A stretch of DNA of 64,000 nucleotides, taken from the NCBI GenBank assembly GCA_900539165.1, contig UQAZ01000006.1, positions 45,563 through 109,562 on the forward strand, read 5' to 3'. Positions within the stretch are counted from its first letter, which is position 1. Every line of letters begins with the position of its first letter. This document shows positions 42,043-51,395 of the stretch, one piece after another. The stretch is from an uncultured Oscillospiraceae bacterium (GTDB taxonomy: Bacteria; Bacillota; Clostridia; Oscillospirales; Acutalibacteraceae). Below the pieces are notes generated by a model. The model saw only the letters and a program-made list of their open reading frames with translations. It did no database searches and had not been told where the DNA came from. The translations under genes were made by a program, and so were the position numbers.

Positions 42043-43008
42043 TCAGATTGATACCTCAAGGGCTATCTTATAAAGCTCCATATCAATAGACTTTTTCATA
42101 TTAAGTGCCTCAAAAATATCGTGGTCAACAACGCTCTCTTTATGAGCAGCAACAACACGATTGCCGATATTGTTCATAAGAAGCTTTACTGCATAGTTAC
42201 CCATTCTTGTAGCCATAACTCTGTCTCTTACGGTAGGATAACCGCCACGCTGAGTGTGACCGAGAACAGTTGCTCTTGACTCAACGCCTGTCTTTTCCTG
42301 AATTTCTGCGGCAAGCTCGTGAACATCAATATCACAGCCCTCTGCAACAACAATGATGAAGTGCTTTTTATCTGTAAGCATAGTCTTACGCATACGCCCA
42401 ATAACATCCTTTTCGATGTCAACAGGAATCTCAGGAATAAGGATTGAGGTTGCACCGCAAGCAATACCTGCATTAAGAGCAAGGTAGCCTGCTCTTCTGC
42501 CCATAACCTCTACAACAGAGCATCTGTCGTGTGACTCTGAGGTGTCACGAAGTCTGTCCACCATTTCCATAATGGTGTTAAGGCAGGTATCATAGCCGAT
42601 AGTGTAGTCGCAACAAGCAATATCGTTATCAATAGTACCCGGAATACCAACGCAAGGGATACCTCTTTGGCTAAGGTCACGAGCGCCTCTGAACGAGCCG
42701 TCACCGCCGATAACAACAACGCCCTCGATACCGAACTTCTTACAGGTATCAATAGCCTTTTGCATGCCTTCCTCGGTTGCGAACTCCTTACTTCTTGCAG
42801 AATAAAGGATTGTACCGCCTCTGTTAATAATATCGGAAACAGAGCGAAGGTCCATTTCGATAAAATCGCCGTTAATAAGACCGTTATAGCCTCTTACAAC
42901 GCCGTAAACCTTAATTCCGTTTTCACAAGCTGTTCTTACAACTGCACGCACAGCCGCATTCATACCCGGTGCATCGCCGCCGCTTGTTAATACTGCGATA
43001 GTTTTCAT
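42043..43008 (-). CDS. pfkA: ATP-dependent 6-phosphofructokinase
   Basis: A 321-residue enzyme of the standard bacterial type, making fructose-1,6-bisphosphate. It has LTSGGDAPGMNAAVRAVVRT at the ATP site, VIGGDGSFRGARDLSQRG, the catalytic PGTIDNDIACCDYTIGYDT, VVEVMGRRAGYLALNAGIAC, and VLGHTQRGGYPTVRDRVMAT. Gly in GGDGS and Gly in PGTIDND are the ATP-type residues, in contrast to the Asp and Lys of pyrophosphate-using forms. It follows dnaE by 110 bases. The dnaE-pfkA neighbourhood is also found in other Bacillota. Confidence 0.97.
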   Translation of the reverse strand: MKTIAVLTSGGDAPGMNAAVRAVVRTACENGIKVYGVVRGYNGLINGDFIEMDLRSVSDIINRGGTILYSARSKEFATEEGMQKAIDTCKKFGIEGVVVIGGDGSFRGARDLSQRGIPCVGIPGTIDNDIACCDYTIGYDTCLNTIMEMVDRLRDTSESHDRCSVVEVMGRRAGYLALNAGIACGATSILIPEIPVDIEKDVIGRMRKTMLTDKKHFIIVVAEGCDIDVHELAAEIQEKTGVESRATVLGHTQRGGYPTVRDRVMATRMGNYAVKLLMNNIGNRVVAAHKESVVDHDIFEALNMKKSIDMELYKIALEVSI

Positions 43009-43118
43009 AATCTAATCCTCCGTTTATTTACAAACACAAATTAACTATATAAATTAAATATTATAATATAGCGACATATTATATTTATTTTACTTAAAAA
43101 GGCATATGTTGTCAAGTA

Positions 43119-46100
43119 TTATATAATTACAGCAACATTTGACTCGCCCAAAAGGCTTTTCAGCTCATTAATCAAAGCATCGTCCGTGGCCACAAAATTA
43201 CTTTGAGGGGCAATTTCATACTTGCGTGTATCCTCAAAATAAAAGTACAGCGGCAGACTGCCTTTATGGCTCGACAAAATTTCCTTTGCCCTACCGACAT
43301 TTTCGTCGGAATGAGTGCCGAATTTCAAAAACAAGCCGATACGCTTTTTTCTGCTTTTCTGTTTTTGCAAAGAAGCATCGGGGAGCGAAACGGAATTTAC
43401 CAAAATTTTAGGTTCCTTATCCTCCTCGACCGAAACCGTACCGTTTACGGTAACGACATTACCCTGTGTGATAAGCGAAGCGTAGCGTGTAAAGGTGTTA
43501 GGAAAAAGAATAACCTCTACCGAACCGTACAAGTCTTCAAGCGTGACAAATGCCATATTGGCTTTATTTGAGCGTGTCTGCTTAATCGTAATATGATTAA
43601 CGATTCCGCAAAGCGACACCCTCTCGGAGTCCTTTAGCCTTGCACCCTTTTTGCCTGCCTCCAACACATCATATGTTTGAACACAGCCCGACGATTCAAC
43701 ATAGTCGCTGTATTTATCCATAGGGTGACCCGACAGATAAAGTCCCGTAATTTCCTTTTCCATCTGCAAAAGCTCGCTCTTTGAAAATTCTTCAACCTCC
43801 GGAAGCTTAACATCATCCGTCGCTCTTTCGCCGCCCAAATCGAACAAGCCGACCTGACCGTACATAGTCTTGCGATAACGCTCCTCGATAGAAGAAAGTA
43901 ACAATGAAAGCACCTGAAGCATTTGCTTACGATTCGCTCCCAAGTTATCAAGCGCACCGCAACGAATAAGACTTTCAAGCGCACGACGATTAAAGCGAGA
44001 GCCTTGCATACGCTCACAAAAATCCTTTAATGAGGTAAATCTGCCGTTTTCTCTCTCCTTGATTATATCCTCGATAAAATCATTTCCTACGCCCTTAATT
44101 CCGAGCATACCGTAATTAATGACTTTATCACCCGAGGCGGTAAAGCCTTTCATAGAGCTGTTAATATCGGGCGGAGCAAGGCGAATACCCAATCGCTTAC
44201 ATTCTGCGATGTATCGGGCAACCTTATTTGAATTATCCAAAACCGAGCTTAAAAGTGCCGCCATAAATTCTGCCGTATGATGCACTTTCAAATACGCACA
44301 GCGATACGCAACAAGAGCGTAACAGGCGGCGTGAGATTTATTAAACGCATAGGAAGCAAAGTCGGTCATTTTATCAAAAATAGAATTTGCGACAGCCTGG
44401 GGAATGTTATTTTTTGCACAGCCGTCAACAAAGGAGGCACGCTCTCTTTCCATAACATCGTGCTTCTTTTTGCTCATAGCACGGCGAACAACATCTGCCC
44501 TGCCGAAGCTGTAACCTGCAAGCGAACGGAAAATCTGCATAACCTGCTCCTGATACACCATACAGCCATAAGTATTTTTCAAAATCGGCTCAAGCATAGG
44601 AGTTTCGTATTTAATGTCCTGCGGATTATTTGAATTATGCACAAAGGTATCTATCTGACTTGCCGGACCGGGACGATAGAGCGAGGTTGCCGCAATCAAG
44701 TCCTCAAGGCAGGTAGGTTTCAAATTAGTCAGCATTTGCTTCATTCCGCCCGATTCAAACTGAAAAATGCCCTCAGTCTGTCCCAAAGCAAAGATTTTAT
44801 AGGTTGAGGCGTCGTCAATGGGAATAGAGTCAACCGACACACCCGACGCTTTGGCCGAATCATTTATAACGGTGAGCGTTCTCAGACCGAGGAAGTCCAT
44901 TTTAAGCAGTCCGAGTTCCTCAAGGGTGGTCATAATATACTGCGTTACGACCAAGCCGTCATTCGTGGCAAGCGGAACATAATCAGACACGGGGTCGTGA
45001 GTAATAACAACACCGGCTGCGTGGGTTGAGGTATTTCTCGGCATACCCTCCACCCTGCGTGCGGTATCAATAAGTCGCTTAACCTCTGCGTTATCCTCCA
45101 TAGCGGCTCTGAGCTTACTGCTCTTTTTTACAGCCGTATCAATAGTGATATGAAAATCATTTGGGATAAGCTTAGCGACAGCGTCAACCTGATTATACGG
45201 CAAGCCCATTACTCTGCCCACATCACGAATTGCCGCCCTTGTTTGCAGAGTGCCGAAGGTCACTATCTGAGCGACATGGTCGGCACCGTATTTTTGGGTT
45301 ACATAATCAATAACCTCCTGCCGTCTTTCATAGCAGAAGTCAATATCAAAGTCGGGCATAGAAACACGCTCGGGATTAAGAAAACGCTCAAAAATGAGGT
45401 CATATTTCATAGGGTCAATATCCGTTATGCCTATGCAATAAGCGGCAATAGAGCCTGCACCCGAGCCTCTGCCCGGGCCTACCGGAACGCCCTTATTCTT
45501 TGCGAAATTAACGAAATCCCAAACTATCAGGTAATAGTCCGTATAGCCCATCTTTTCGACTGTTTCAAGCTCATATTCAAGCCTGTCTATATAGGACTGG
45601 GGAGGATTGTCACCGTAGCGTCGGCGCATACCCTCACAGCATTTCATTTTGAAATACTCAAAGTGATTCATATTATCGGGAGTTTCAAAAAACGGAAGCT
45701 TTGTATTGCCGAACTCAAAATCGAAATTGCACATATCGGCAATGCGTGCGGTATTATCCACAGCCTCGGGAACATCAAAGAAAAGCTCTCTCATCTCCTG
45801 CTCGCTTTTCAGATAGAAATTATCCGAATGAAATTCAAGTCCCGTATCCTCGCCCAAAATGTGATTGGTCGCAATGCAAATCAGCACCTGCTGAACATCC
45901 GCATCCTCTTTATTTACATAGTGAACATCATTAGTGGCAACAAGCTCAATGCCTGTTTCTCTGCCGAGGCGTTTAACGCCGTCGAGTACAACCTGTTCCT
46001 GCTCTATGCCGTGATTTTGAAGTTCTAAAAAATAATTGCCCTTACCGAAAACCGACTCGTACCAAAGAGCCGCACTCTTTGCACCCTCATAATCTCTCTG

Positions 46101-46538
46101 CAAAAGAAGCTGCGGTATTTCACCTGCAAGGCAGGCAGACAGGCAGACAAGTCCCTCGCTGTGCTTTTCAAGCAGGTCACGGTCTATTCTGGGCTTAAAA
46201 TAAAATCCCTCTGTATAAGACTGTGACACAAGCTTAATTAAATTCTTATATCCCGTCTCATTTTTTACAAGCAGTATGAGGTGATTATATCCCGAATCAA
46301 GCGCCTTATCCTTATCATAACGGCTTCTCGGCGCAACATAGACCTCGCAGCCGATAATCGGCTTTATGCCCTGTGCCTTGCACTCTCTGTAAAAATCGAC
46401 TGCACCGTACATATTGCCGTGGTCGGTAATTGCAAGAGAGGTCATACCCAGCTCCTTTGCACGACTAACAAGCTCGCCGAGGCGACACGCACCGTCGAGC
46501 AGGCTAAACTGTGTATGCAAATGGAGATGTGTAAACAT
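43119..46538 (-). CDS. dnaE: DNA polymerase III alpha subunit (DnaE type)
   Basis: A 1139-residue replicative polymerase. The N-terminal PHP domain opens FTHLHLHTQFSLLDGACRLG; the palm holds GPGRGSGAGSIAAYCIGITD and the catalytic VSMPDFDIDFCYERRQEVID. VYQEQVMQIFRSLAGYSFGR, YAFNKSHAACYALVAYRCAY (fingers) and, near 960-1040, an OB-fold region with VSLCGIVNHITIKQTRSNKA follow. The length fits DnaE1 rather than the PolC type. It starts 91 bases after whiA; TTGAGA and TATATA in that gap are a possible weak promoter. Confidence 0.98.
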   Translation of the reverse strand: MFTHLHLHTQFSLLDGACRLGELVSRAKELGMTSLAITDHGNMYGAVDFYRECKAQGIKPIIGCEVYVAPRSRYDKDKALDSGYNHLILLVKNETGYKNLIKLVSQSYTEGFYFKPRIDRDLLEKHSEGLVCLSACLAGEIPQLLLQRDYEGAKSAALWYESVFGKGNYFLELQNHGIEQEQVVLDGVKRLGRETGIELVATNDVHYVNKEDADVQQVLICIATNHILGEDTGLEFHSDNFYLKSEQEMRELFFDVPEAVDNTARIADMCNFDFEFGNTKLPFFETPDNMNHFEYFKMKCCEGMRRRYGDNPPQSYIDRLEYELETVEKMGYTDYYLIVWDFVNFAKNKGVPVGPGRGSGAGSIAAYCIGITDIDPMKYDLIFERFLNPERVSMPDFDIDFCYERRQEVIDYVTQKYGADHVAQIVTFGTLQTRAAIRDVGRVMGLPYNQVDAVAKLIPNDFHITIDTAVKKSSKLRAAMEDNAEVKRLIDTARRVEGMPRNTSTHAAGVVITHDPVSDYVPLATNDGLVVTQYIMTTLEELGLLKMDFLGLRTLTVINDSAKASGVSVDSIPIDDASTYKIFALGQTEGIFQFESGGMKQMLTNLKPTCLEDLIAATSLYRPGPASQIDTFVHNSNNPQDIKYETPMLEPILKNTYGCMVYQEQVMQIFRSLAGYSFGRADVVRRAMSKKKHDVMERERASFVDGCAKNNIPQAVANSIFDKMTDFASYAFNKSHAACYALVAYRCAYLKVHHTAEFMAALLSSVLDNSNKVARYIAECKRLGIRLAPPDINSSMKGFTASGDKVINYGMLGIKGVGNDFIEDIIKERENGRFTSLKDFCERMQGSRFNRRALESLIRCGALDNLGANRKQMLQVLSLLLSSIEERYRKTMYGQVGLFDLGGERATDDVKLPEVEEFSKSELLQMEKEITGLYLSGHPMDKYSDYVESSGCVQTYDVLEAGKKGARLKDSERVSLCGIVNHITIKQTRSNKANMAFVTLEDLYGSVEVILFPNTFTRYASLITQGNVVTVNGTVSVEEDKEPKILVNSVSLPDASLQKQKSRKKRIGLFLKFGTHSDENVGRAKEILSSHKGSLPLYFYFEDTRKYEIAPQSNFVATDDALINELKSLLGESNVAVII

Positions 46539-46589
46539 AATATCACCTTTTTTATATAATGCCTATCGTAAAAGTCTCAACGACTACCG

Positions 46590-46612
46590 TTGTCAAGGGG
46601 GAGCCTGTGAGA
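46590..46612 (+). repeat. Partial copy of the palindromic repeat
   Basis: TTGTCAAGGGGGAGCCTGTG followed by AGA matches the GTCAAGGGGAG and GGGAGCCTATGAGA parts of the copies at 38662-38720 and the reversed flank at 35490-35514. It lies between whiA and dnaE and lacks the second hairpin. Confidence 0.5.
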
Positions 46613-46629
46613 TACGGGAGGCTATAAAG

Positions 46630-47523
46630 TTAAAGTTCTTTAGCGATTTTTACAAGGCGGGAAAGTCGGTGGTTTACTCCGCTTTTGGAAATCGGCGGGT
46701 CAAGCATTTCGGCAAGCTCGCCGAGAGAAGCCAACGGATTTTCCAATCTGACCTCTGCCATTTGGCGAAGTCCGTCAGGGAGGCTGTCCAGCCCCTGCTT
46801 GTCCTGAATTTTTAATATTGCCGTTAGCTGCGGTGAAGCTGCCGTAACGGTTTTTTCTATATTTGCAGTTTCGCAATTTGCCCTTCTGTTGGCGCTGTTG
46901 CGAATTTCCTTAACGATTTTAACATTCATCATATCGAACATACTCTTGCCTGCTCCCATAATATAAAGGCAATCCTCGATTTCCTCGCTGTCCTTAAAAT
47001 ATATGATGTTATAACCCTTACGATTTGTGAGCTTAGGAGAAAGCTCTGTTTCTCTGAGTGCAGTCATAAGGCTCTTTGAGAGGTTCATATACGGCACGCT
47101 GAACTCTAAATGATAATCCTTTTCGGGAGACGACACGGCACCGCAGGCAAGAAACGCACCACGAATAAAAGCCTTTTGGCAATCGTCACATATGAAATTC
47201 GAGAAATTGATTTTTAAGCTGGTTTCGCCCTTTTCGTGGCCGAAATACGACATAATTCGAGCAGCATTAACGCTCTTTCGCACCGACACGGTAAAAAGCT
47301 TACCCGACGGAGAAGCCGAAAGCTTTGCCTTAACGGAGCAAAGCTCAGCAAGAAGCGATGCAAAAAGCTCGGCAATTTCCTCGCTCTTTGACTGAAACAC
47401 GACGGAATAAAACGAAAAGCTCTTAGAAAAAAGAGCCATTCCGTAAAGAAGACTCTTTTTACAACAAGCATTTTCCTGTTCGATTTTTATAAGTTCATCC
47501 TTAACCTGAGAAGAAAATGACAT
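46630..47523 (-). CDS. whiA: DNA-binding protein WhiA
   Basis: A 297-residue protein. It starts FSSQVKDELIKIEQENACCK, as usual for WhiA, has a central part derived from a LAGLIDADG-type fold (FICDDCQKAFIRGAFLACGA, LEFSVPYMNLSKSLMTALRE) and a C-terminal HTH with NRRANCETANIEKTVTAA, LASLGELAEMLDPPISKSGV and NHRLSRLVKIA. WhiA affects cell division and chromosome segregation in Bacillota. It follows rapZ by 12 bases; the yvcK gene commonly placed between the two is missing here. Confidence 0.97.
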   Translation of the reverse strand: MSFSSQVKDELIKIEQENACCKKSLLYGMALFSKSFSFYSVVFQSKSEEIAELFASLLAELCSVKAKLSASPSGKLFTVSVRKSVNAARIMSYFGHEKGETSLKINFSNFICDDCQKAFIRGAFLACGAVSSPEKDYHLEFSVPYMNLSKSLMTALRETELSPKLTNRKGYNIIYFKDSEEIEDCLYIMGAGKSMFDMMNVKIVKEIRNSANRRANCETANIEKTVTAASPQLTAILKIQDKQGLDSLPDGLRQMAEVRLENPLASLGELAEMLDPPISKSGVNHRLSRLVKIAKEL

Positions 47524-47535
47524 AATATGTACTAC

Positions 47536-48399
47536 CTATTTTTTTGCTATATCTCTATGATTTACCGAAACATTGTCCCAACGCCTTGAGAAATAATCCT
47601 TGAGTGCCTCGGCAAAAACAACGCTACGGTGATTACCGCCCGTGCAACCGATAGCGATAACAATTTGGCTCTTACCCTCACGAATATAAAGCGGATTGAG
47701 ATAATCGAGCAAATCCTTCAGCTTTTCGAGAAGTATATCCGACTCCTCAAAGCTGAACACATAATCCTTAACCTCTTTATCAAGACCGGTCTTATCCCTC
47801 ATAGCCTCAATCCAGTACGGATTTGGCAAGCATCTTACATCAAGTACAAAATCTGCGTCGGTAGGAATGCCGTGCTTGAAGCCAAAGGACACAAGGTGAA
47901 TATTCATAATCTCACGCTCGTCGCCCAAAAGAATTTGGGTAAGACGGGTACGAAGCTGATTTGAAGTTAAATCAGATGTGTCGATTACATGGTCGGAGTC
48001 CTGCATAACAGGAGCAAGAAGCTTTCTCTCGTATTCAAGCGCCATTTCGGTAGAGCCGTTGAATTTATCGGCAAACGGGTGCTTTCTGCGAGTAAGCTTA
48101 TATCTTTTAAGCGCAACATGAGTTTTAATATCAAGGAATATAGTTTTTACAACATAGTTATCGTTATCAATAAGTCTTTGAACAGAATTATGAAACGCAT
48201 CATAAACACCGAGTGTACGAACATCGGCAACAATAGCAATTTTATTATATGCGTCCGACTTTTCGATAAGCTGAATAAATGTACCTATAAGCTCGGTAGG
48301 CATATTATCAATACAATAATATCCGATATCCTCCATAAAGCTCATAGCCGTTGATTTTCCTGCGCCGGACATACCGGTCAATAATACTATATCCTTCAT
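47536..48399 (-). CDS. rapZ: RapZ-family nucleotide-binding protein
   Basis: A 287-residue P-loop protein. It has LLTGMSGAGKSTAMSFMEDI with the Walker A site, YYCIDNMPTELIGTFIQLIE, IVADVRTLG and the C-terminal block VIAIGCTGGNHRSVVFAEAL. This is the RapZ/YvcJ family, which binds nucleotides and, in enteric bacteria, controls glucosamine-6-phosphate synthase mRNA; in Bacillus it has a less clear regulatory role. It lies between murB (4 bases) and whiA in the same transcript. Confidence 0.97.
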   Translation of the reverse strand: MKDIVLLTGMSGAGKSTAMSFMEDIGYYCIDNMPTELIGTFIQLIEKSDAYNKIAIVADVRTLGVYDAFHNSVQRLIDNDNYVVKTIFLDIKTHVALKRYKLTRRKHPFADKFNGSTEMALEYERKLLAPVMQDSDHVIDTSDLTSNQLRTRLTQILLGDEREIMNIHLVSFGFKHGIPTDADFVLDVRCLPNPYWIEAMRDKTGLDKEVKDYVFSFEESDILLEKLKDLLDYLNPLYIREGKSQIVIAIGCTGGNHRSVVFAEALKDYFSRRWDNVSVNHRDIAKK

Positions 48400-48403
48400 A
48401 CTT

Positions 48404-49303
48404 TTACTCCGTTACTCTGATTTCCATTTCTAAATTAACGCCCTTTTGCTCCTTGACCGTGTCGGAAACTTTCCTGCATAGCTCCAGAACATCCTTACAG
48501 GTTGCGCCTCCTGTATTTATTACAAAGCCTGCGTGCTTAGTGCTTACCTGAGCGCCGCCCTGCTTCATTCCCTTTAGATTACATTCCTCAATAAGCGCGC
48601 CTGCAAAGTAACCCTCGGGTCGCTTAAAGGTTGAGCCTGCCGACGGATATTCGAGAGGCTGTTTATCCTTTCTTCGTGAGAGGAAGTCCTCCATACGAGC
48701 CTTAATATCGTTTGGATTGTCCTTTTTAAGTCGCATATAAAGTCCCGTAACAATACAGCCGTTATCATAATACGCACTATGACGATAGGAAAGCTTCAAA
48801 TCATCGCCCTCAAGAAATCCCATATTTCCGTTTTCGTCTATATGGTCGCAACGATAAAGCACATCTCTCATTTCGCCCCCGTAAGCGCCTGCGTTCATAA
48901 ATGCCGCACCGCCGCAAGAGCCGGGGATTCCGTAAGCGAACTCCAAGCCACTCAGCCCGTTTTCAAGCGCAAAGCGACAAACTTTCATAAGCTGCGCTCC
49001 CGCCTGAGCATATATAGTTTCATCATCAATCAGCTTTACCTGTGACATACCCTTACCCATTTGGATAACGACAGCGTCGATTCCGTCGTCGGAAACAAGC
49101 AGATTAGAGCCGTTTCCTATGACGATATATCTGATTGAATCAGCTCTGCATTCCTTAATTACAGAAGCCGTCTGCTCCTCGCTTTCGGGAAAGAGCATAA
49201 GCCTTGCATTACCGCCTATCTTAAAGGTGGTGTGCTTACTCATAGGCTCATCTATGCTGTAAGGAATGTTATTTTTCTTTACAAAATCAAGTATTAAATC
49301 CAA
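48404..49303 (-). CDS. murB: UDP-N-acetylenolpyruvoylglucosamine reductase MurB
   Basis: A 299-residue FAD enzyme that reduces the MurA product to UDP-MurNAc. It has MSKHTTFKIGGNARLMLFPE, IVIGNGSNLLVSDDGIDAVV, LEFAYGIPGSCGGAAFMNAG then AYGGEM, and near the end YPSAGSTFKRPEGYFAGALI and KHAGFVINTGGATCKDVL. The Ser in SAGSTFKRPEG is the proton donor of type II MurB, and the C-terminus has the shorter type II form. It follows the ROK glucokinase gene by 13 bases. Confidence 0.97.
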   Translation of the reverse strand: MDLILDFVKKNNIPYSIDEPMSKHTTFKIGGNARLMLFPESEEQTASVIKECRADSIRYIVIGNGSNLLVSDDGIDAVVIQMGKGMSQVKLIDDETIYAQAGAQLMKVCRFALENGLSGLEFAYGIPGSCGGAAFMNAGAYGGEMRDVLYRCDHIDENGNMGFLEGDDLKLSYRHSAYYDNGCIVTGLYMRLKKDNPNDIKARMEDFLSRRKDKQPLEYPSAGSTFKRPEGYFAGALIEECNLKGMKQGGAQVSTKHAGFVINTGGATCKDVLELCRKVSDTVKEQKGVNLEMEIRVTE

Positions 49304-49316
49304 AGCCTCACCCTAA

Positions 49317-50264
49317 TTAATCGCCAAGAAGAGCCGCACCGATAATTCCTGCATCGTTACCAAGCTCAGCCTTAACAACCTTTGTCTGAATCTTAGAATA
49401 AACGCTGTATCTCTCGCTGTCGATATATCTGCGAAGCGGACGAAGAAGAGTCTCGCCCTCATTGCAAATGCCGCCGCCTATACAAATAGTTTCCGGCTGG
49501 AAAATATTTACAAGGTTAATGAGACCGCAAGCAACATATTTAACATAAGCGTCAACTACCTTAATGCCTGCTATATCGCCTCTGCGCATTGCATCAAATG
49601 CAATTCTGCCGTCTACCTTACCGCCGTTTGCCTCAACAAGCTCGTGCATAACAGAATCGGGATACTTTTCCATAGCAGCCTTTGTTTGATTAATGAGAGC
49701 AGTAGCGGAAGCGTAAGCCTCCCAACAGCCCTTACGACCGCAGGTACAAGGCTCGCCGTCAACAACGATAACGGAGTGACCGCACTCACCGCCCGCATTG
49801 TTTACACCGGCAACGATTTTTCCGTTAATGATAACGCCGGAGCCGACGCCTGTACCGAGAGTTACGGCAATAAAGTCCTTTGCGCCGTGTCCCGAGCCTG
49901 CCTTAGCCTCACCGAGAGCCGCACAGTTTGCGTCGTTATCAACATAAACATTCTCTATACCAAGTCTGTCAATAAGCATTTTCTTAGCCTCAACATTAAC
50001 GAAGCCGAGGTTATTAGCAAATTCAATAACGCCGTCCTTATTAACAGTACCCGGAGTACCTATTCCGACAGAACAAATGTCTTTAATGGTTACTCCTGCC
50101 TGAGCCATAGCCTCTTTACAAACCATAGCAATATCGTCAAATATTTCGTCAGCCGATCTCGGAGTGGCAGTAGGTGTCTTGGCCTTACCGACCATCTCGT
50201 ACTCGTCGTTTACAACTGCGGCAACAATATTTGTTCCACCCAAATCAATACCAATTCTCAACAT
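49317..50264 (-). CDS. glcK: ROK-family glucokinase
   Basis: A 315-residue sugar kinase. The ATP site is IGIDLGGTNIVAAVVNDEYE, followed by YVDNDANCAALGEAKAGSGH, VTLGTGVGSGVIINGKIVAG then NNAGGECGH, and the ROK zinc motif in CTCGRKGCWEAYASATALIN (C-x-C-G-x2-G-C-x-E). It should phosphorylate glucose to glucose-6-phosphate. It follows hprK by 15 bases, tying glucose entry to the sensor of carbon catabolite control. Confidence 0.93.
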   Translation of the reverse strand: MLRIGIDLGGTNIVAAVVNDEYEMVGKAKTPTATPRSADEIFDDIAMVCKEAMAQAGVTIKDICSVGIGTPGTVNKDGVIEFANNLGFVNVEAKKMLIDRLGIENVYVDNDANCAALGEAKAGSGHGAKDFIAVTLGTGVGSGVIINGKIVAGVNNAGGECGHSVIVVDGEPCTCGRKGCWEAYASATALINQTKAAMEKYPDSVMHELVEANGGKVDGRIAFDAMRRGDIAGIKVVDAYVKYVACGLINLVNIFQPETICIGGGICNEGETLLRPLRRYIDSERYSVYSKIQTKVVKAELGNDAGIIGAALLGD

Positions 50265-50279
50265 ATATGCTTCCTCCTA

Positions 50280-51236
50280 TTATTCCCATTCTTCAAGGAT
50301 TTTTTCGTTTGCTTCTACATCCTCTATTCCAAGATTTTGCATAAGCTCTTTTGCGCCGTTAAAGCCCATCTTCTTTTGACGGTTATTCATCGCCGCCGTT
50401 TCTACAATGACTGCAAGATTTCGTCCCGGTGTAATAGGAACGGTGATTACAGGCACATTAACATCCAAAATGCGGAAATAATCGTTATCTATTCCCAATC
50501 TGTCGTATGCCTTAGTAGCATCCCAATCTTCAAGCTTAATAACCATATCAATTTTTTCGGTAGGCTTAACCGCACCCATACCGAAAATTCGTCTGGCATT
50601 AATGATACCGATACCTCTAAGCTCGATAAAATGTCGAATGTTACTCGGTGACGAACCCTCAAGCGTTGAATCGTTCACCCTTCTGATTTCAACAGCGTCA
50701 TCGGCAATAAGGCGGTGACCTCTTTTAATAAGCTCAATAGCGGTCTCGCTCTTACCTGCTCCGCTTTCGCCCGTAATGAGAACACCCTCACCGTAAACCT
50801 CAACCAACACGCCGTGTCGGGTAATTCTCGGTGCAAGCTCACGATTAAGAAAAGCGATAAGTGACGCAAGAAAAGCAGAGGTTTCCTCGTCTGTTCTCAG
50901 CAACGGAACATTATACTCGATACAAGATTCAACGAAGTAATCAGGCACTTCAAGACCTCTCGTAACAACAGCGGCAGCCGGATGAAGCTCAAGCCAATAG
51001 CCGAGTGCCTTCTGCCTTTCGTCATCGGACATATTTAGCATAAAGCCAAGCTCTGTCCAACCCAAAATCTGAATACGAGCAGGGTCAAAGTAGTCCGTAT
51101 AACCCGCAAGCACGATGCCCGGACGGTTTACTTCCTTTGATTTAATTTCAATTTCCTCAGCAGGCTTAGGAACATAGATTATCTCAAGCTTATGCTTTTC
51201 GATAATTTTAGCCAGCGTTACCGAATATTCAGCCAT
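50280..51236 (-). CDS. hprK: HPr kinase/phosphorylase
   Basis: A 318-residue enzyme that phosphorylates and dephosphorylates Ser46 of HPr. The C-terminal kinase domain has LITGESGAGKSETAIELIKR with the Walker A site, HRLIADDAVEIRR, and the signature RGIGIINARRIFGMGAVKPT then EKIDMVIKLEDW. The N-terminal part (AGYTDYFDPARIQILGWTEL) is the usual regulatory domain. It is the first gene of the hprK-glcK-murB-rapZ-whiA-dnaE-pfkA run and has a clear promoter upstream. Confidence 0.97.
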   Translation of the reverse strand: MAEYSVTLAKIIEKHKLEIIYVPKPAEEIEIKSKEVNRPGIVLAGYTDYFDPARIQILGWTELGFMLNMSDDERQKALGYWLELHPAAAVVTRGLEVPDYFVESCIEYNVPLLRTDEETSAFLASLIAFLNRELAPRITRHGVLVEVYGEGVLITGESGAGKSETAIELIKRGHRLIADDAVEIRRVNDSTLEGSSPSNIRHFIELRGIGIINARRIFGMGAVKPTEKIDMVIKLEDWDATKAYDRLGIDNDYFRILDVNVPVITVPITPGRNLAVIVETAAMNNRQKKMGFNGAKELMQNLGIEDVEANEKILEEWE

Positions 51237-51265
51237 AGCGCACCCCTAATAAGTCATTCTCATTT

Positions 51266-51294
51266 ATTATATAATAAAGCGTAAAATTAATCAA
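51266..51294 (-). promoter_or_regulatory. Promoter of the hprK operon
   Basis: On the minus strand TTGATT (51294-51289), a 17-base spacer and TATAAT (51271-51266), about 30 bases before the hprK ATG. Confidence 0.8.
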
Positions 51295-51327
51295 GTAGAA
51301 CGAGGCTGATTTTGGGATAAAAATTAT

Positions 51328-51356
51328 TTTACTTTTACAAGGCATTGTGTTATAAT
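51328..51356 (+). promoter_or_regulatory. Promoter of the GT4 gene at 51396
   Basis: TTTACT (51328-51333), a 17-base spacer and TATAAT (51351-51356), 39 bases before the ATG. Both boxes match those of the proS promoter at 59360-59388. Confidence 0.75.
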
Positions 51357-51395
51357 GTGTCAAATGAAATTTCTATAAAAAGAGAGATAATTTTT

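Noticed and set aside
42043..43008. Pyrophosphate-dependent phosphofructokinase
   Set aside because: The residues that distinguish PPi-type enzymes (Asp after GGD, Lys in PKTIDND) are Gly in both places here, so it is ATP-type.
45150..46028. Long plus-strand open frame opposite dnaE
   Set aside because: Antisense to the DnaE coding region with no ribosome site and no recognisable protein pattern.
46539..46629. Promoter directly before dnaE (TTGAGA/TATATA)
   Set aside because: The -10 box would place the transcript start on top of the ribosome site, so it is unlikely to be the main promoter.
49644..50651. Plus-strand open frame across the glcK-hprK junction
   Set aside because: Antisense to two certain genes with no supporting motif.
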